A stretch of DNA of 7,262 nt from Thermoplasmata archaeon (GCA_003649715.1 QMSS01000070.1:1-7262); one strand, 5' to 3'; counted from the first letter of the stretch, positions 1 through 5,875 are shown. Made by a program: numbers and translations. Notes: generated by a model not told the origin, from the letters alone.

Positions 1-2
1 AT

Positions 3-1202
3 GTGGGGTTAGGTGTCAGATTGATGGAGGTTGTCGTTCCATGTATAGTGGAGCCGGGTAAGAGGGATTTGGAGGTTGATGTTGTTGATGAAAATGGTTT
101 TCCGCTTGGAGATGTTATGGTAGAGGTTTATTATGAGGATAAAAAATATTCTGAGTACACTACAGATACTCATGGCAGAGCATATGTGTCTGCTCCTGAG
201 ATCAATGATAGCAGATATTTTTTATTGACTGTGTCCAAACCCGGATATGACACTGTTAGTTGGAAGAAACAAATCAAAATTTTTTTATTGCCTCGTGGAT
301 CAGATCATTATCTTAACCTAGAATTGTTCCCCTCTGAGGTATATGAAGGTGAGGAAGTAGTGGCTGAGGTTTCTGATGAAAACGGGGTGCCTGTAAAAGA
401 TGTTAGTATATGGAAAGGATGCATGGAGTTAGAAGAAAAAACAGATACACATGGAATACTGGTTTTCATAGCACCATCTGTGTTTATGGACAAGGAATGT
501 TTTGTGTATGCGGTTAAAGATGGGTACAATTTTGCTGAGAAAAGAATAACCATTAGAAACCATGGTGTTGAAGAGAAGAAACTGCGGATAGATTTTAAAA
601 AGATGGTGAATGAGACAGAATATTTTGATGTTAGAGTACTGGATATGGATAATAATCCTGTTGAGGATGCTACTGTTGTATTTAACTCAGTTCAAAAGTT
701 TTCTGACAGTAATGGAAGTGTTGTTTTTTTAGCACCATCTGTAGAAGAAGATACCTTCTATGTTCTAGAGGCTTACAAGCAGGGTTATCTTCACATCTCC
801 TCATCTGTACAGGTTATAGATCTAGATAATCACAGCGGCCCCCCTCCCCAGCGCAGAGAGCTTTACATATATGTCAGGCCACGTGTTCTAGAAAATGAGG
901 TTTTTACAGTAATAGTCAAAGATGAAAACAACTATGGTGTGCCAGATGTTTCTGTCAAGTTTATGGATACCTATAAAACAACAGATTATCAGGGAGTCGT
1001 AAATTTTACTGCTCCTGATGTAAGTTGGGATACAACCCTAAAGATTGTTGCTGCAAAGGCAGGATATCAATCCTCATCTAAAAATATTGTTGTAAAAAAT
1101 AGATCAGACTCAAGTTGGTGGTATGTTGTATTATCTGTAGTTGTTGTGATAATGCTGTTAGGTGTCACCGCTTATTTCAGATATGGACAGTACAGAATCT
1201 AA
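3..1202 (+). CDS. Cell-surface protein with four Ig-like (carboxypeptidase-regulatory-like) repeats and C-terminal membrane anchor, 5'-partial
   Basis: Probably a surface-displayed adhesive or structural protein; no catalytic domain is visible. Numbered from the GTG at 3, it holds four repeats of about 90 residues at roughly 23-93, 116-185, 205-272 and 298-365. Each repeat has a DENG-like turn (29-32, 125-128, 214-218, 307-310), a TDxxG or SDxxG turn (54-58, 147-151, 234-238, 327-331), an AP dipeptide (64, 157, 244, 337) and a K-x-GY motif ending at 82, 175, 262 and 355. Spacing is 93, 87 and 93 residues. A Pro-rich linker (278-283) separates repeats 3 and 4. A hydrophobic helix (about 373-392) followed by Arg-containing residues makes a C-terminal anchor with the repeats outside. 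No signal peptide is present and the frame is open to the left edge, so the true start is almost certainly upstream and position 3 is only the first possible start codon. The fold assignment is from the repeat pattern; the ligand is unknown. Confidence 0.8.
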   Translation: MGLGVRLMEVVVPCIVEPGKRDLEVDVVDENGFPLGDVMVEVYYEDKKYSEYTTDTHGRAYVSAPEINDSRYFLLTVSKPGYDTVSWKKQIKIFLLPRGSDHYLNLELFPSEVYEGEEVVAEVSDENGVPVKDVSIWKGCMELEEKTDTHGILVFIAPSVFMDKECFVYAVKDGYNFAEKRITIRNHGVEEKKLRIDFKKMVNETEYFDVRVLDMDNNPVEDATVVFNSVQKFSDSNGSVVFLAPSVEEDTFYVLEAYKQGYLHISSSVQVIDLDNHSGPPPQRRELYIYVRPRVLENEVFTVIVKDENNYGVPDVSVKFMDTYKTTDYQGVVNFTAPDVSWDTTLKIVAAKAGYQSSSKNIVVKNRSDSSWWYVVLSVVVVIMLLGVTAYFRYGQYRI

Positions 1203-1210
1203 AAAAGAAA
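1201..1210 (-). terminator. T-run terminator of the radical SAM gene
   Basis: Read on the minus strand, TTTCTTTTTT begins three bases after the radical SAM stop codon. A T-rich tract just past the stop is typical of intrinsic termination by archaeal RNA polymerase. It lies in the 10-bp gap between two convergent genes and overlaps the last two bases of the upstream gene's stop codon. Confidence 0.4.
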
Positions 1211-1212
1211 GG

Positions 1213-2208
1213 TTATATTTCATTTAGATTTAGTTTGCCCGCAAAAAGTTTTACTCTCATGAACTCATCCATTGAAATAGGCTGAGATATGTCTTCATAC
1301 TCTACTGCATTGTATTCTGGTCTGTATTGAGACATTATATTGACCGCGACATCGGGTATGTTTTCTTTGATCCATTGTAGGATTTTTTCTGAGCAACATC
1401 TTGTATGGTTTGGCATTACCAGGTGACGTAGTATTATCTCGCCTTGCCTGTATGCTATCCTGTGGTTTCTCTTCACCACTTTGGTATACCCAGTAACCAT
1501 AGATAGCCTCTCTGCACATCGGTCATTGCCATATTTGAAATCAGTGAGATACAGATCAACAACTCCTTTTAGCAGTTTCATGGTTTCTAGCGAGCAGTAC
1601 ATGTTCGAATTCCATATCTGCGGTATGTTTGTCTCACATGCTCTTAACACCTTTAGTATGTATACTATGTTAGGTGTTGGATCTCCTCCAACCCAGTTCA
1701 CATTTTTTGCTCCCTCTCGTCTTCTTCTATCTATCATACCAGCCAATATTTCTGGCTCTACATGTTTTCCTATGATGTGCTGACTGATATCCCAGTTTTG
1801 ACAGAACACACAGTGAAATGTACATCCTGAGAAAAAAATGGTGTATGATGGTATGAGTATGTGTTCCTCACCTAGATGTAAAAACTCTGATGATATCCTT
1901 GCTTCTTTTACTCCACAGTTTCCAGTCTTTTTTCTTCGATCGACTTTACATCTACGTTCGCAGAAAACACATTTCCGAAAAATTCTTTCTGCCAGCTCTA
2001 TTTTAAGATCTAGAAGCGATTGTCTAGGTTTTATATCAGCTACCTTCATGTTTTGAAAAGCAAGGTCATGTTTTTTCCATAAACTGCTGGTGCTCTCTGA
2101 AGCATCGAAATATACAGGTATGTGTTTACAATGTAGGTAGTTTGCAGTTCTACTTCCCTCTAATATCTCAAAATAGTTTGGAAGAATTCTTCTTATTGTA
2201 TTATTCAT
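1213..2208 (-). CDS. Radical SAM protein, COG1313 / PflA-like (PflX-type)
   Basis: A radical S-adenosylmethionine enzyme of the pyruvate-formate-lyase-activase-like group; its substrate is not known. The 331-residue protein has the SAM-cluster motif Cx3Cx2C at C129, C133 and C136, followed by QNW. Before it lies a second cysteine set, C80, C83, C87 and C98 (CVFCERRC...GNCG), which is the hallmark of the COG1313 branch and probably binds metal or a second cluster. Other family landmarks are WVGGDPTP (the GGE-like SAM-binding loop), NSNMYCS, LTDFKYG, LRHLVMPNH and a C-terminal MSQYRP. The first 60 residues are less conserved in appearance. The ATG at 2208 has no obvious Shine-Dalgarno, but a TATA-like box sits about 32 nt upstream, which suits a leaderless mRNA. 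No glycyl-radical enzyme is encoded nearby, so an activase role is not supported. The family call is firm and the function is open. Confidence 0.88.
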   Translation of the reverse strand: MNNTIRRILPNYFEILEGSRTANYLHCKHIPVYFDASESTSSLWKKHDLAFQNMKVADIKPRQSLLDLKIELAERIFRKCVFCERRCKVDRRKKTGNCGVKEARISSEFLHLGEEHILIPSYTIFFSGCTFHCVFCQNWDISQHIIGKHVEPEILAGMIDRRRREGAKNVNWVGGDPTPNIVYILKVLRACETNIPQIWNSNMYCSLETMKLLKGVVDLYLTDFKYGNDRCAERLSMVTGYTKVVKRNHRIAYRQGEIILRHLVMPNHTRCCSEKILQWIKENIPDVAVNIMSQYRPEYNAVEYEDISQPISMDEFMRVKLFAGKLNLNEI

Positions 2209-2234
2209 TTGGTTGGGTTCTGATATAGCATTGG

Positions 2235-2245
2235 CTTATTAAAAA
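2235..2245 (-). promoter_or_regulatory. TATA-like box for the radical SAM gene
   Basis: The minus strand reads TTTTTAATAAG, centred about 32 nt before the ATG at 2208. With archaeal initiation about 25 nt downstream of the box, the transcript would have almost no 5' leader. Inferred from position and composition only. Confidence 0.35.
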
Positions 2246-2316
2246 CTATTTTTCTACCGGCATCTATTCAATTTAGATGATAAAGAAAGGTTTTAGCCCT
2301 TACATATTTTCTGCCA

Positions 2317-2331
2317 CAAAAAAATTTTTTG
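2317..2331 (-). terminator. A/T-tract palindrome and T-run after the exported protein gene
   Basis: A 15-bp palindrome-like element, C-A7-T6-G on the plus strand, lies immediately after the stop codon at 2332. On the minus strand it gives a run of seven T residues, matching an archaeal T-run terminator. It stands in the 123-bp gap before the radical SAM gene. Confidence 0.45.
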
Positions 2332-3336
2332 TTATTCTGGAGGAGCTGAATCTATTTTCACATGGAAAGCAGATCCAAAATATGTGTAGTTAAGAGTAGT
2401 GAGGTTTGACACAATTTTTATGCCTGTGAAACCAACAATGCCTGGGTAGAATGAGTCATTAAAAAGAAAGTTTATGGGTGGAAGTGCAAGATGACCATAG
2501 AATGATCCATTCCACTTTTTTACACCGTTTATACCAATAGTGTGTATCCATCCACATGCAGGTTCAACAAATGGTTCCTCCCCAGCCTGTTTAAACCCTA
2601 GTCCCACTGTATGTATCATAGACAGTGGATTGATTATCAATGTAAATATTGTCGATCCTACATAGGCATAGAATAAAAACACAAGGAGAATGGTTTGGTT
2701 TAGCAGTTTTGCCAGCCATGTATGGTTGTTTTCTACAGCCCATTTGTATAGCCTAATTGTGAACTCTGTTAGTTTCCAAAAAAAGCGTGCTCCATGTCCC
2801 TCGAAATATGTTTTATTTGTCCTTCCAGCGATCAAGCAAAACATATTTTCGTTTTCATCGATCAAACCTCTGACATGTTTTTTTTCAAACAATTTTATAG
2901 TCCCACCATCTAGATATCCTCTAGTTACAAGTCTCTGTGCTTCCTCTACACTCACATCATCTGGAAGCAAACCATATTGATCCAGTAAAAGGATTACATG
3001 TCTAAATATTAAGGCTGATTCCCTGGGTTTTTCTGTTCGTTCCAACTCAGTTTTGATATCATCAAATATTTTTTCCAATTGATCAACATTTTTTCTGGAA
3101 AGTTTTACGGTATGCTTTTTTATCCCATCAACATCCCATATTTCACAGGTGAGTTCCACCCACTTATTATCATCAGACAATGATCCTGACTGAATACAAC
3201 GGTACGGATATGGATATGGTTTTGACTTATCGAAACTTATAGTATTTGTTGCAATGCCTGGTAGAACCATTAGGCTGATAAAAAGAATAAAAACTCCAGC
3301 GGCAATTCCTTTTTCCAAACATTTTTTATCCACCAT
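2332..3336 (-). CDS. Unrecognised exported or membrane protein with many N-glycosylation sequons
   Basis: I do not recognise this 334-residue family. Residues 10-29 form a hydrophobic signal peptide or anchor after a Lys-containing start. A PYPYPYRC stretch (40-47) and a cysteine at 64 follow. Residues 75-135 are charged and probably helical; a second strongly hydrophobic segment spans about 215-237. The C-terminal 100 residues are rich in Gly, aromatic and beta-prone residues (for example GFTGIKIV at 302-309). Seven N-x-S/T sequons (N174, N204, N213, N276, N293, N311, N316) lie after residue 170, suggesting an extracytoplasmic, glycosylated region. Cysteines are C6, C47, C64, C167 and C261. 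The start is well supported: GGAGGT lies 7 nt before the ATG and a TATA-like element lies further upstream, so this gene, unlike its neighbours, appears to have a leader. It could be a surface or envelope protein; no enzymatic motif is visible. Confidence 0.8.
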   Translation of the reverse strand: MVDKKCLEKGIAAGVFILFISLMVLPGIATNTISFDKSKPYPYPYRCIQSGSLSDDNKWVELTCEIWDVDGIKKHTVKLSRKNVDQLEKIFDDIKTELERTEKPRESALIFRHVILLLDQYGLLPDDVSVEEAQRLVTRGYLDGGTIKLFEKKHVRGLIDENENMFCLIAGRTNKTYFEGHGARFFWKLTEFTIRLYKWAVENNHTWLAKLLNQTILLVFLFYAYVGSTIFTLIINPLSMIHTVGLGFKQAGEEPFVEPACGWIHTIGINGVKKWNGSFYGHLALPPINFLFNDSFYPGIVGFTGIKIVSNLTTLNYTYFGSAFHVKIDSAPPE

Positions 3337-3343
3337 TTTTTAT

Positions 3344-3349
3344 ACCTCC
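3344..3349 (-). promoter_or_regulatory. Strong Shine-Dalgarno site fixing the start at 3336
   Basis: The minus strand reads GGAGGT, 7 nt before the ATG, within GGGGGAGGTATAAAA. It is the best ribosome-binding site in the window and decides the start of the exported protein. Confidence 0.7.
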
Positions 3350-3388
3350 CCCATGTTTTTTTCCATATGATGTAAAAGGATGGAGGGA

Positions 3389-3402
3389 TATTTAACTTTA
3401 TA
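3389..3402 (-). promoter_or_regulatory. TATA-box promoter of the exported protein gene
   Basis: The minus strand reads TATAAAGTTAAATA about 55-65 nt before the ATG. Initiation some 25 nt downstream would leave a leader of roughly 30-40 nt containing the Shine-Dalgarno site, so promoter and ribosome site are mutually consistent. Confidence 0.45.
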
Positions 3403-3403
3403 G

Positions 3404-3422
3404 GCAAAAAAGCTTTTTTTGC
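3404..3422 (-). terminator. A/T-tract palindrome GC-A6-GC-T7-GC, probable terminator of the MBL gene
   Basis: A near-perfect inverted repeat centred on GC, with A6 and T7 arms closed by GC on both sides, lies about 55 bp past the MBL-gene stop. On the minus strand it ends in a T6 run. Another T6 run lies closer to the stop, at 3450-3455. Because it directly abuts the TATA element of the next gene, it could instead, or also, be a regulator-binding site. Confidence 0.35.
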
Positions 3423-3475
3423 TCTGCATCTTCATTTATTTTTAGGAAGAAAAAAGGAGGATTAATATGTGAAGG

Positions 3476-4267
3476 TTAGAAATTGTTTTTTATTTTATCT
3501 CTCCTATACTTATCTATATTGATTTTCATGCCATCTCCAGCAGCGATGATTTTGATTCCAAGTTTCGATGAAAGTTTCTCTGCCATCTCCCAGGGTTTCG
3601 CTCTGAGCATAGTCATGCCGAAGTGAGTGAGTATACCTAGTTTCGGACGGTTGATAGAAAATATTTTTTCAGCATCCTTTAATGTAAGATGTTCCACACC
3701 AGGTTTATCTGTGAGTCTTACAACATTAATGATTAGAATATCCCCTGTGTAGTATGATTCAAGATTGTCAAAGTATTGTGTGTCGCTTATGAGTGAGATA
3801 GAAATGTTTTTTCCATAGATGTTCAGACCATATGTTTCTACACCATGTACATGTTTTACTGGTGTGGAAAAGGATATATTGCCGATTGTATAGCATTCCT
3901 TTTCTTGTAGAAATCTGATTTTTTCAACATTTTTTCTAACATATTCTAGAATCACTGGATCTTTCTCCACCGCATCTCTAGGTGTGAAGATGGTTCCTCT
4001 CTGTTTGAAACCACCATTGGTCATTGCCTCTATCATTATGTTGATGTCGTTGCAATGGTCAAGATGACGATGGGTTAGAATAATAGCATCCAAACTCATA
4101 GGATCAAGTTTTGGTTTAGATGAGATGCATCTGACAAGAGCACCTGGACCTGGATCAATTAGCACATTTGTATCATCTAGATTAAGCCAGATACCACCGG
4201 AGGCTCTAACTTGTTTTATCACAACAAAACGTGCACCAGCTGTTCCGAGGAACTTAATCCAGCTCAT
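3476..4267 (-). CDS. MBL-fold metallohydrolase (COG1234/COG1235-like)
   Basis: A metallo-beta-lactamase-fold hydrolase of the RNase Z/PhnP-like superfamily, predicted to bind two metal ions, probably Zn, in the cytoplasm. The 263-residue protein starts with the family's FLGTAGAR strand-turn, then DPGPG (38-42) and the metal motif THRHLDH, giving H66, H68, D70 and H71. Further ligands are probably H139 or H141 (KHVHG), D162 (LISDT) and H215 (LTHFG); H193 (EHLT) is another conserved-looking histidine. No signal peptide is present. I see no clear RNase Z exosite, so tRNA 3'-end processing is not supported; a phosphodiesterase or similar role is possible but unproven. The ATG at 4267 is preceded by a weak AGGAAG six bases upstream and a TTTTTAA box about 28 nt upstream. 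The gene appears to be transcribed on its own. Confidence 0.87.
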   Translation of the reverse strand: MSWIKFLGTAGARFVVIKQVRASGGIWLNLDDTNVLIDPGPGALVRCISSKPKLDPMSLDAIILTHRHLDHCNDINIMIEAMTNGGFKQRGTIFTPRDAVEKDPVILEYVRKNVEKIRFLQEKECYTIGNISFSTPVKHVHGVETYGLNIYGKNISISLISDTQYFDNLESYYTGDILIINVVRLTDKPGVEHLTLKDAEKIFSINRPKLGILTHFGMTMLRAKPWEMAEKLSSKLGIKIIAAGDGMKINIDKYRRDKIKNNF

Positions 4268-4287
4268 TTTTTTCTTCCTGGAATTTT

Positions 4288-4443
4288 TTAGTTAAAAATC
4301 TTATGGTTTTTTAGTGAACGTGTAGTAACACAGAAACTGTGTTTAGACATGTTTTGTTCAAACCTCTTTCTTAGCATAGAGAAAATAATTGCAAAATGAA
4401 GATTGTTATCCTTATCAACTATTATGTTATCGTTTCCCTCCAT
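4288..4443 (-). CDS. Candidate small ORF, 51 aa, unrecognised
   Basis: A minus-strand frame in the 344-bp gap runs from an ATG at 4443 to a TAA at 4288. The peptide begins MEGNDNIIVDKDNNLHFA and continues with a basic, moderately hydrophobic helix-like stretch and a Lys/Arg/Asn-rich tail; it has one cysteine (C38) and no recognised motif. The same frame stays open upstream to about 4594 without an ATG, and two TTG codons lie just before the ATG. No good Shine-Dalgarno is present, but an AT-rich TTAAAAAAAC tract about 32 nt upstream could serve a leaderless transcript. It could be a true small protein, the 3' remnant of a decayed gene, or chance. Composition resembles coding sequence of the region, but support is weak. 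Confidence 0.25.
   Translation of the reverse strand: MEGNDNIIVDKDNNLHFAIIFSMLRKRFEQNMSKHSFCVTTRSLKNHKIFN
4292..4298 (-). promoter_or_regulatory. TATA-like box for the MBL gene
   Basis: The minus strand reads TTTTTAA about 28 nt before the ATG at 4267. It lies in the last codons of the candidate small ORF upstream, so if both are real they overlap. AT-rich composition makes this a weak call. Confidence 0.3.
4327..4343. repeat. Inverted repeat AACACAG-AAA-CTGTGTT
   Basis: A perfect 7-bp inverted repeat with a 3-nt loop lies about 60 bp upstream of the MBL gene start and inside the candidate small ORF. It could form an RNA hairpin or be a dimeric regulator site. There is no T-run after it on either strand, so a terminator role is not supported. 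Confidence 0.35.
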
Positions 4444-4611
4444 ATATCCCAACAATTCTGAGAGAGTTGTTTTTTTAATTTGCCTTGTACACAGACAAGA
4501 ATACCTCCAATCTATAATTTTTAATTTCCAAATATTCCAATACTGTGTATAAAGGCTGTGTCGCGTTTCATGACAAACAAAATACCCTCAACTATTTTTC
4601 CATCTACCTAC
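4444..4611. other. Intergenic stretch without a supported gene
   Basis: Together with the small-ORF region this forms a 344-bp gap between the MBL and DJ-1 genes. I see no tRNA-like or other structured RNA. The notable items are a TATAAAG at 4548-4554 on the plus strand (its complement, CTTTATA, could serve the minus strand), an isolated GGAGGT on the minus strand near 4503-4508 not followed by a usable start, and a short CTTGT/ACAAG inverted repeat at 4484-4499. Confidence 0.5.
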
Positions 4612-5253
4612 TCAATTATTCGTGTTTTTTTGTGCTAATACACCGACGATCTTTGCTCCAAAGCTCCATGCAGCATCAGGTCCATTGCATGTTATAATGT
4701 TGCCATCTACAACAACCTTTTCGTCAACATAATGACCACCGTTTTCCTCGACAATACTGATGTATGTTTCCATTGGATAAACAGTGGCATTTCTTCCATT
4801 TAATATCCCAGCGTTTGCAAGGATACATGGTGCTATGCAGATGGCGGCAACAACCTTGTCCTGAAGAAATGCATCATATGCGAGGTATACAAATGTGTGG
4901 TCCAAAAAATGATTTTCAACACCTGGTCCACCGATAAAAACAATGGCATCATATAGGCTGAGGTTGACCATGCTAATGTTAAGATCAGGCATATAGGTTT
5001 CTTGAGTGCTGCTAGTAGCGGTAGAGGTAGATGTGCTTGCGACATATACACTTGCATTTGCAGATTCTAAAGCATCTTTGACATCTATTAATTCCTTGTA
5101 GTTAAAGCCGTTGTGGGCAATGATAAGTACAACATTTTTTCCAGTGATATCTGGTAGTTTTATTTCTGTTTTTATCTTTTCCTCCATACATCCAGAAAAG
5201 ACATGAAGCATTAGGGATGCAACCAGTAGGCATATAATCATTTTTTTATTCAT
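4612..5253 (-). CDS. Putative lipoprotein of the DJ-1/PfpI family
   Basis: A DJ-1/PfpI (class I glutamine amidotransferase-like) domain behind a lipoprotein-type signal. Residues 1-21 comprise MNKK, a hydrophobic core and the lipobox-like VFSGC, predicting lipid attachment at C22 and an extracytoplasmic location. The domain spans about 39-208: the first strand VVLIIAHNGF with conserved-position Glu54, GGPG (108-111) and the nucleophile elbow AICIAPCILA with C139 as the reactive cysteine. The residue after it is Ile, not the His of PfpI protease, so peptidase activity is doubtful; I recall this CIAP form from other archaeal and bacterial homologues. Near the C terminus VVDGNIITCNGP is also family-typical. 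An odd Ser/Thr-rich stretch (73-83) occupies a loop. The ATG at 5253 has a TATA-like box about 32 nt upstream and no Shine-Dalgarno. The DUF429-like gene ends 51 bp upstream on the same strand. The substrate is unknown; chaperone, glyoxalase-like or other roles are possible. Confidence 0.85.
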   Translation of the reverse strand: MNKKMIICLLVASLMLHVFSGCMEEKIKTEIKLPDITGKNVVLIIAHNGFNYKELIDVKDALESANASVYVASTSTSTATSSTQETYMPDLNISMVNLSLYDAIVFIGGPGVENHFLDHTFVYLAYDAFLQDKVVAAICIAPCILANAGILNGRNATVYPMETYISIVEENGGHYVDEKVVVDGNIITCNGPDAAWSFGAKIVGVLAQKNTNN

Positions 5254-5280
5254 AGCAAAAAATGGAATAGAAAAGCATAT

Positions 5281-5296
5281 CTATTAAAGTTTTTTT
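5281..5296 (-). promoter_or_regulatory. Promoter (A-rich BRE-like tract plus TATA box) of the DJ-1-like gene
   Basis: The minus strand reads AAAAAAACTTTAATAG, an A-rich BRE-like tract followed by a TATA-like box centred about 32 nt before the ATG at 5253. It fits in the 51-bp gap after the upstream gene and suggests independent, leaderless transcription. Confidence 0.45.
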
Positions 5297-5304
5297 GATC
5301 AACG

Positions 5305-5832
5305 TCATAATCCATTTTTCTTATATGGTACAACTATTTTTCCCTCCTCATCACCTACTTCGTATGCCTGATGTTGGAGAAACAACCGAGCGGTTAGAGA
5401 GCAGAGATATGCATCCAACTCATGTTTGTTGTTAACCCTTATTCCGAGTATATCTGCCATCTTTCTAAAATCCTTGTCATAAATTCCAAGTAATTTCGCA
5501 GTAGCCGTGGGAAAAACTTCTATTACCCAATATTTTGTTTTCAACTGCTCTGCCAATCTAGTTCCGCGTAACGTTAAATGTTTCATGCCACCAAATGATG
5601 GAGGTAATGCACCATACCGTCTAAGAATCTTATCTGCCATCCTCAACCGGGGATTACCATGAACAATTGGAGTATCAATGGCAACAATATCTGGTCTCAG
5701 TTTTTCAGCAAGGATTAAAATTTCCTTATCAGAATACACGGTTTTAAGCCTTATATCATCATCTCGTAATATACAGATGCCTGTAGGGTTACATGTTTTA
5801 CCAGCAAGATCAATACCTAGAATTTTCATCAT
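5305..5832 (-). CDS. DUF429-like protein, predicted RNase H-fold nuclease
   Basis: A predicted RNase H-fold protein resembling the DUF429/COG2410 group, described as putative nucleases; the substrate is not established. The 175-residue protein opens with the typical strand GIDLAG (D8), then PTG (16-18), AIDTPI (D53), a Gly/Pro-rich middle (LPPSFGGMKHL), EVFPTAT (E105) and KHELDAYLCSLTA (E138, D140). The acidic residues D8, D53, E105 and D140 would be the metal-binding set expected of this fold. No signal peptide or membrane segment is present. Two ATGs stand in tandem; the second (5829) gives MKILGIDLAG and is an equally good start. The gene diverges from the methyltransferase/endonuclease V fusion: its start codon overlaps by two bases an alternative ATG of that gene, and the gap to the preferred start is only 43 bp. 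Shared regulation with the repair gene is possible. Confidence 0.82.
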   Translation of the reverse strand: MMKILGIDLAGKTCNPTGICILRDDDIRLKTVYSDKEILILAEKLRPDIVAIDTPIVHGNPRLRMADKILRRYGALPPSFGGMKHLTLRGTRLAEQLKTKYWVIEVFPTATAKLLGIYDKDFRKMADILGIRVNNKHELDAYLCSLTARLFLQHQAYEVGDEEGKIVVPYKKNGL

Positions 5833-5836
5833 GGAA

Positions 5837-5847
5837 AAAATATTTTA
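5837..5847 (+). promoter_or_regulatory. TATA-like box for the fusion gene in the divergent gap
   Basis: AAAATATTTTA, a palindromic AT-rich box, is centred about 34 nt before the ATG at 5876. It lies only 5-15 nt upstream of the divergent gene's start, so it fits the plus-strand gene better. The opposite promoter probably lies near 5850-5857 (minus strand TCTTATTAGA-like), making the two overlap. Confidence 0.35.
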
Positions 5848-5875
5848 TCATCTAATAAGTTCTTCGACAAATATT

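Noticed and set aside
308..553. 81-aa minus-strand ORF inside the surface-protein gene
   Set aside because: Antisense shadow of a clearly coding repeat region; no motif and no ribosome site.
1481..2056. Two plus-strand ORFs (100 and 72 aa) inside the radical SAM gene
   Set aside because: Both lie opposite conserved cysteine and SAM-binding motifs of the real gene and have no recognisable features.
2690..2980. 96-aa plus-strand ORF opposite the exported protein gene
   Set aside because: Composition is rich in Ser and Phe, as expected from the complement of an AT-rich coding strand; the minus-strand gene has a strong ribosome site and signal peptide.
3455..3470. Plus-strand GGAGG followed by ATG downstream of the MBL gene
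   Set aside because: The ATG is followed immediately by a TGA stop; the GGAGG is the complement of a T/C-rich 3' tract.
3476..4267. Calling the MBL-fold protein RNase Z
   Set aside because: The histidine motif fits the superfamily, but I see no clear tRNA-binding exosite; a general metallohydrolase call is safer.
4396..4464. Short plus-strand ORF beginning MKIVILINYY
   Set aside because: Only 22 codons, no promoter or ribosome site, and antisense to the better candidate small ORF.
4833..5057. 74-aa minus-strand ORF within the DJ-1-like gene
   Set aside because: Out-of-frame shadow; the other frame holds the full DJ-1/PfpI domain.
4612..5253. Calling the DJ-1-like protein a PfpI protease
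   Set aside because: The residue after the nucleophilic Cys is Ile rather than the His found in PfpI, so peptidase function is not supported.
5678..5875. Long N-terminal extension of the fusion protein from an ATG at 5678
   Set aside because: It would read antisense through the first 155 bp of the DUF429-like gene, and the added residues match no domain; the methyltransferase-like domain begins at 5876.
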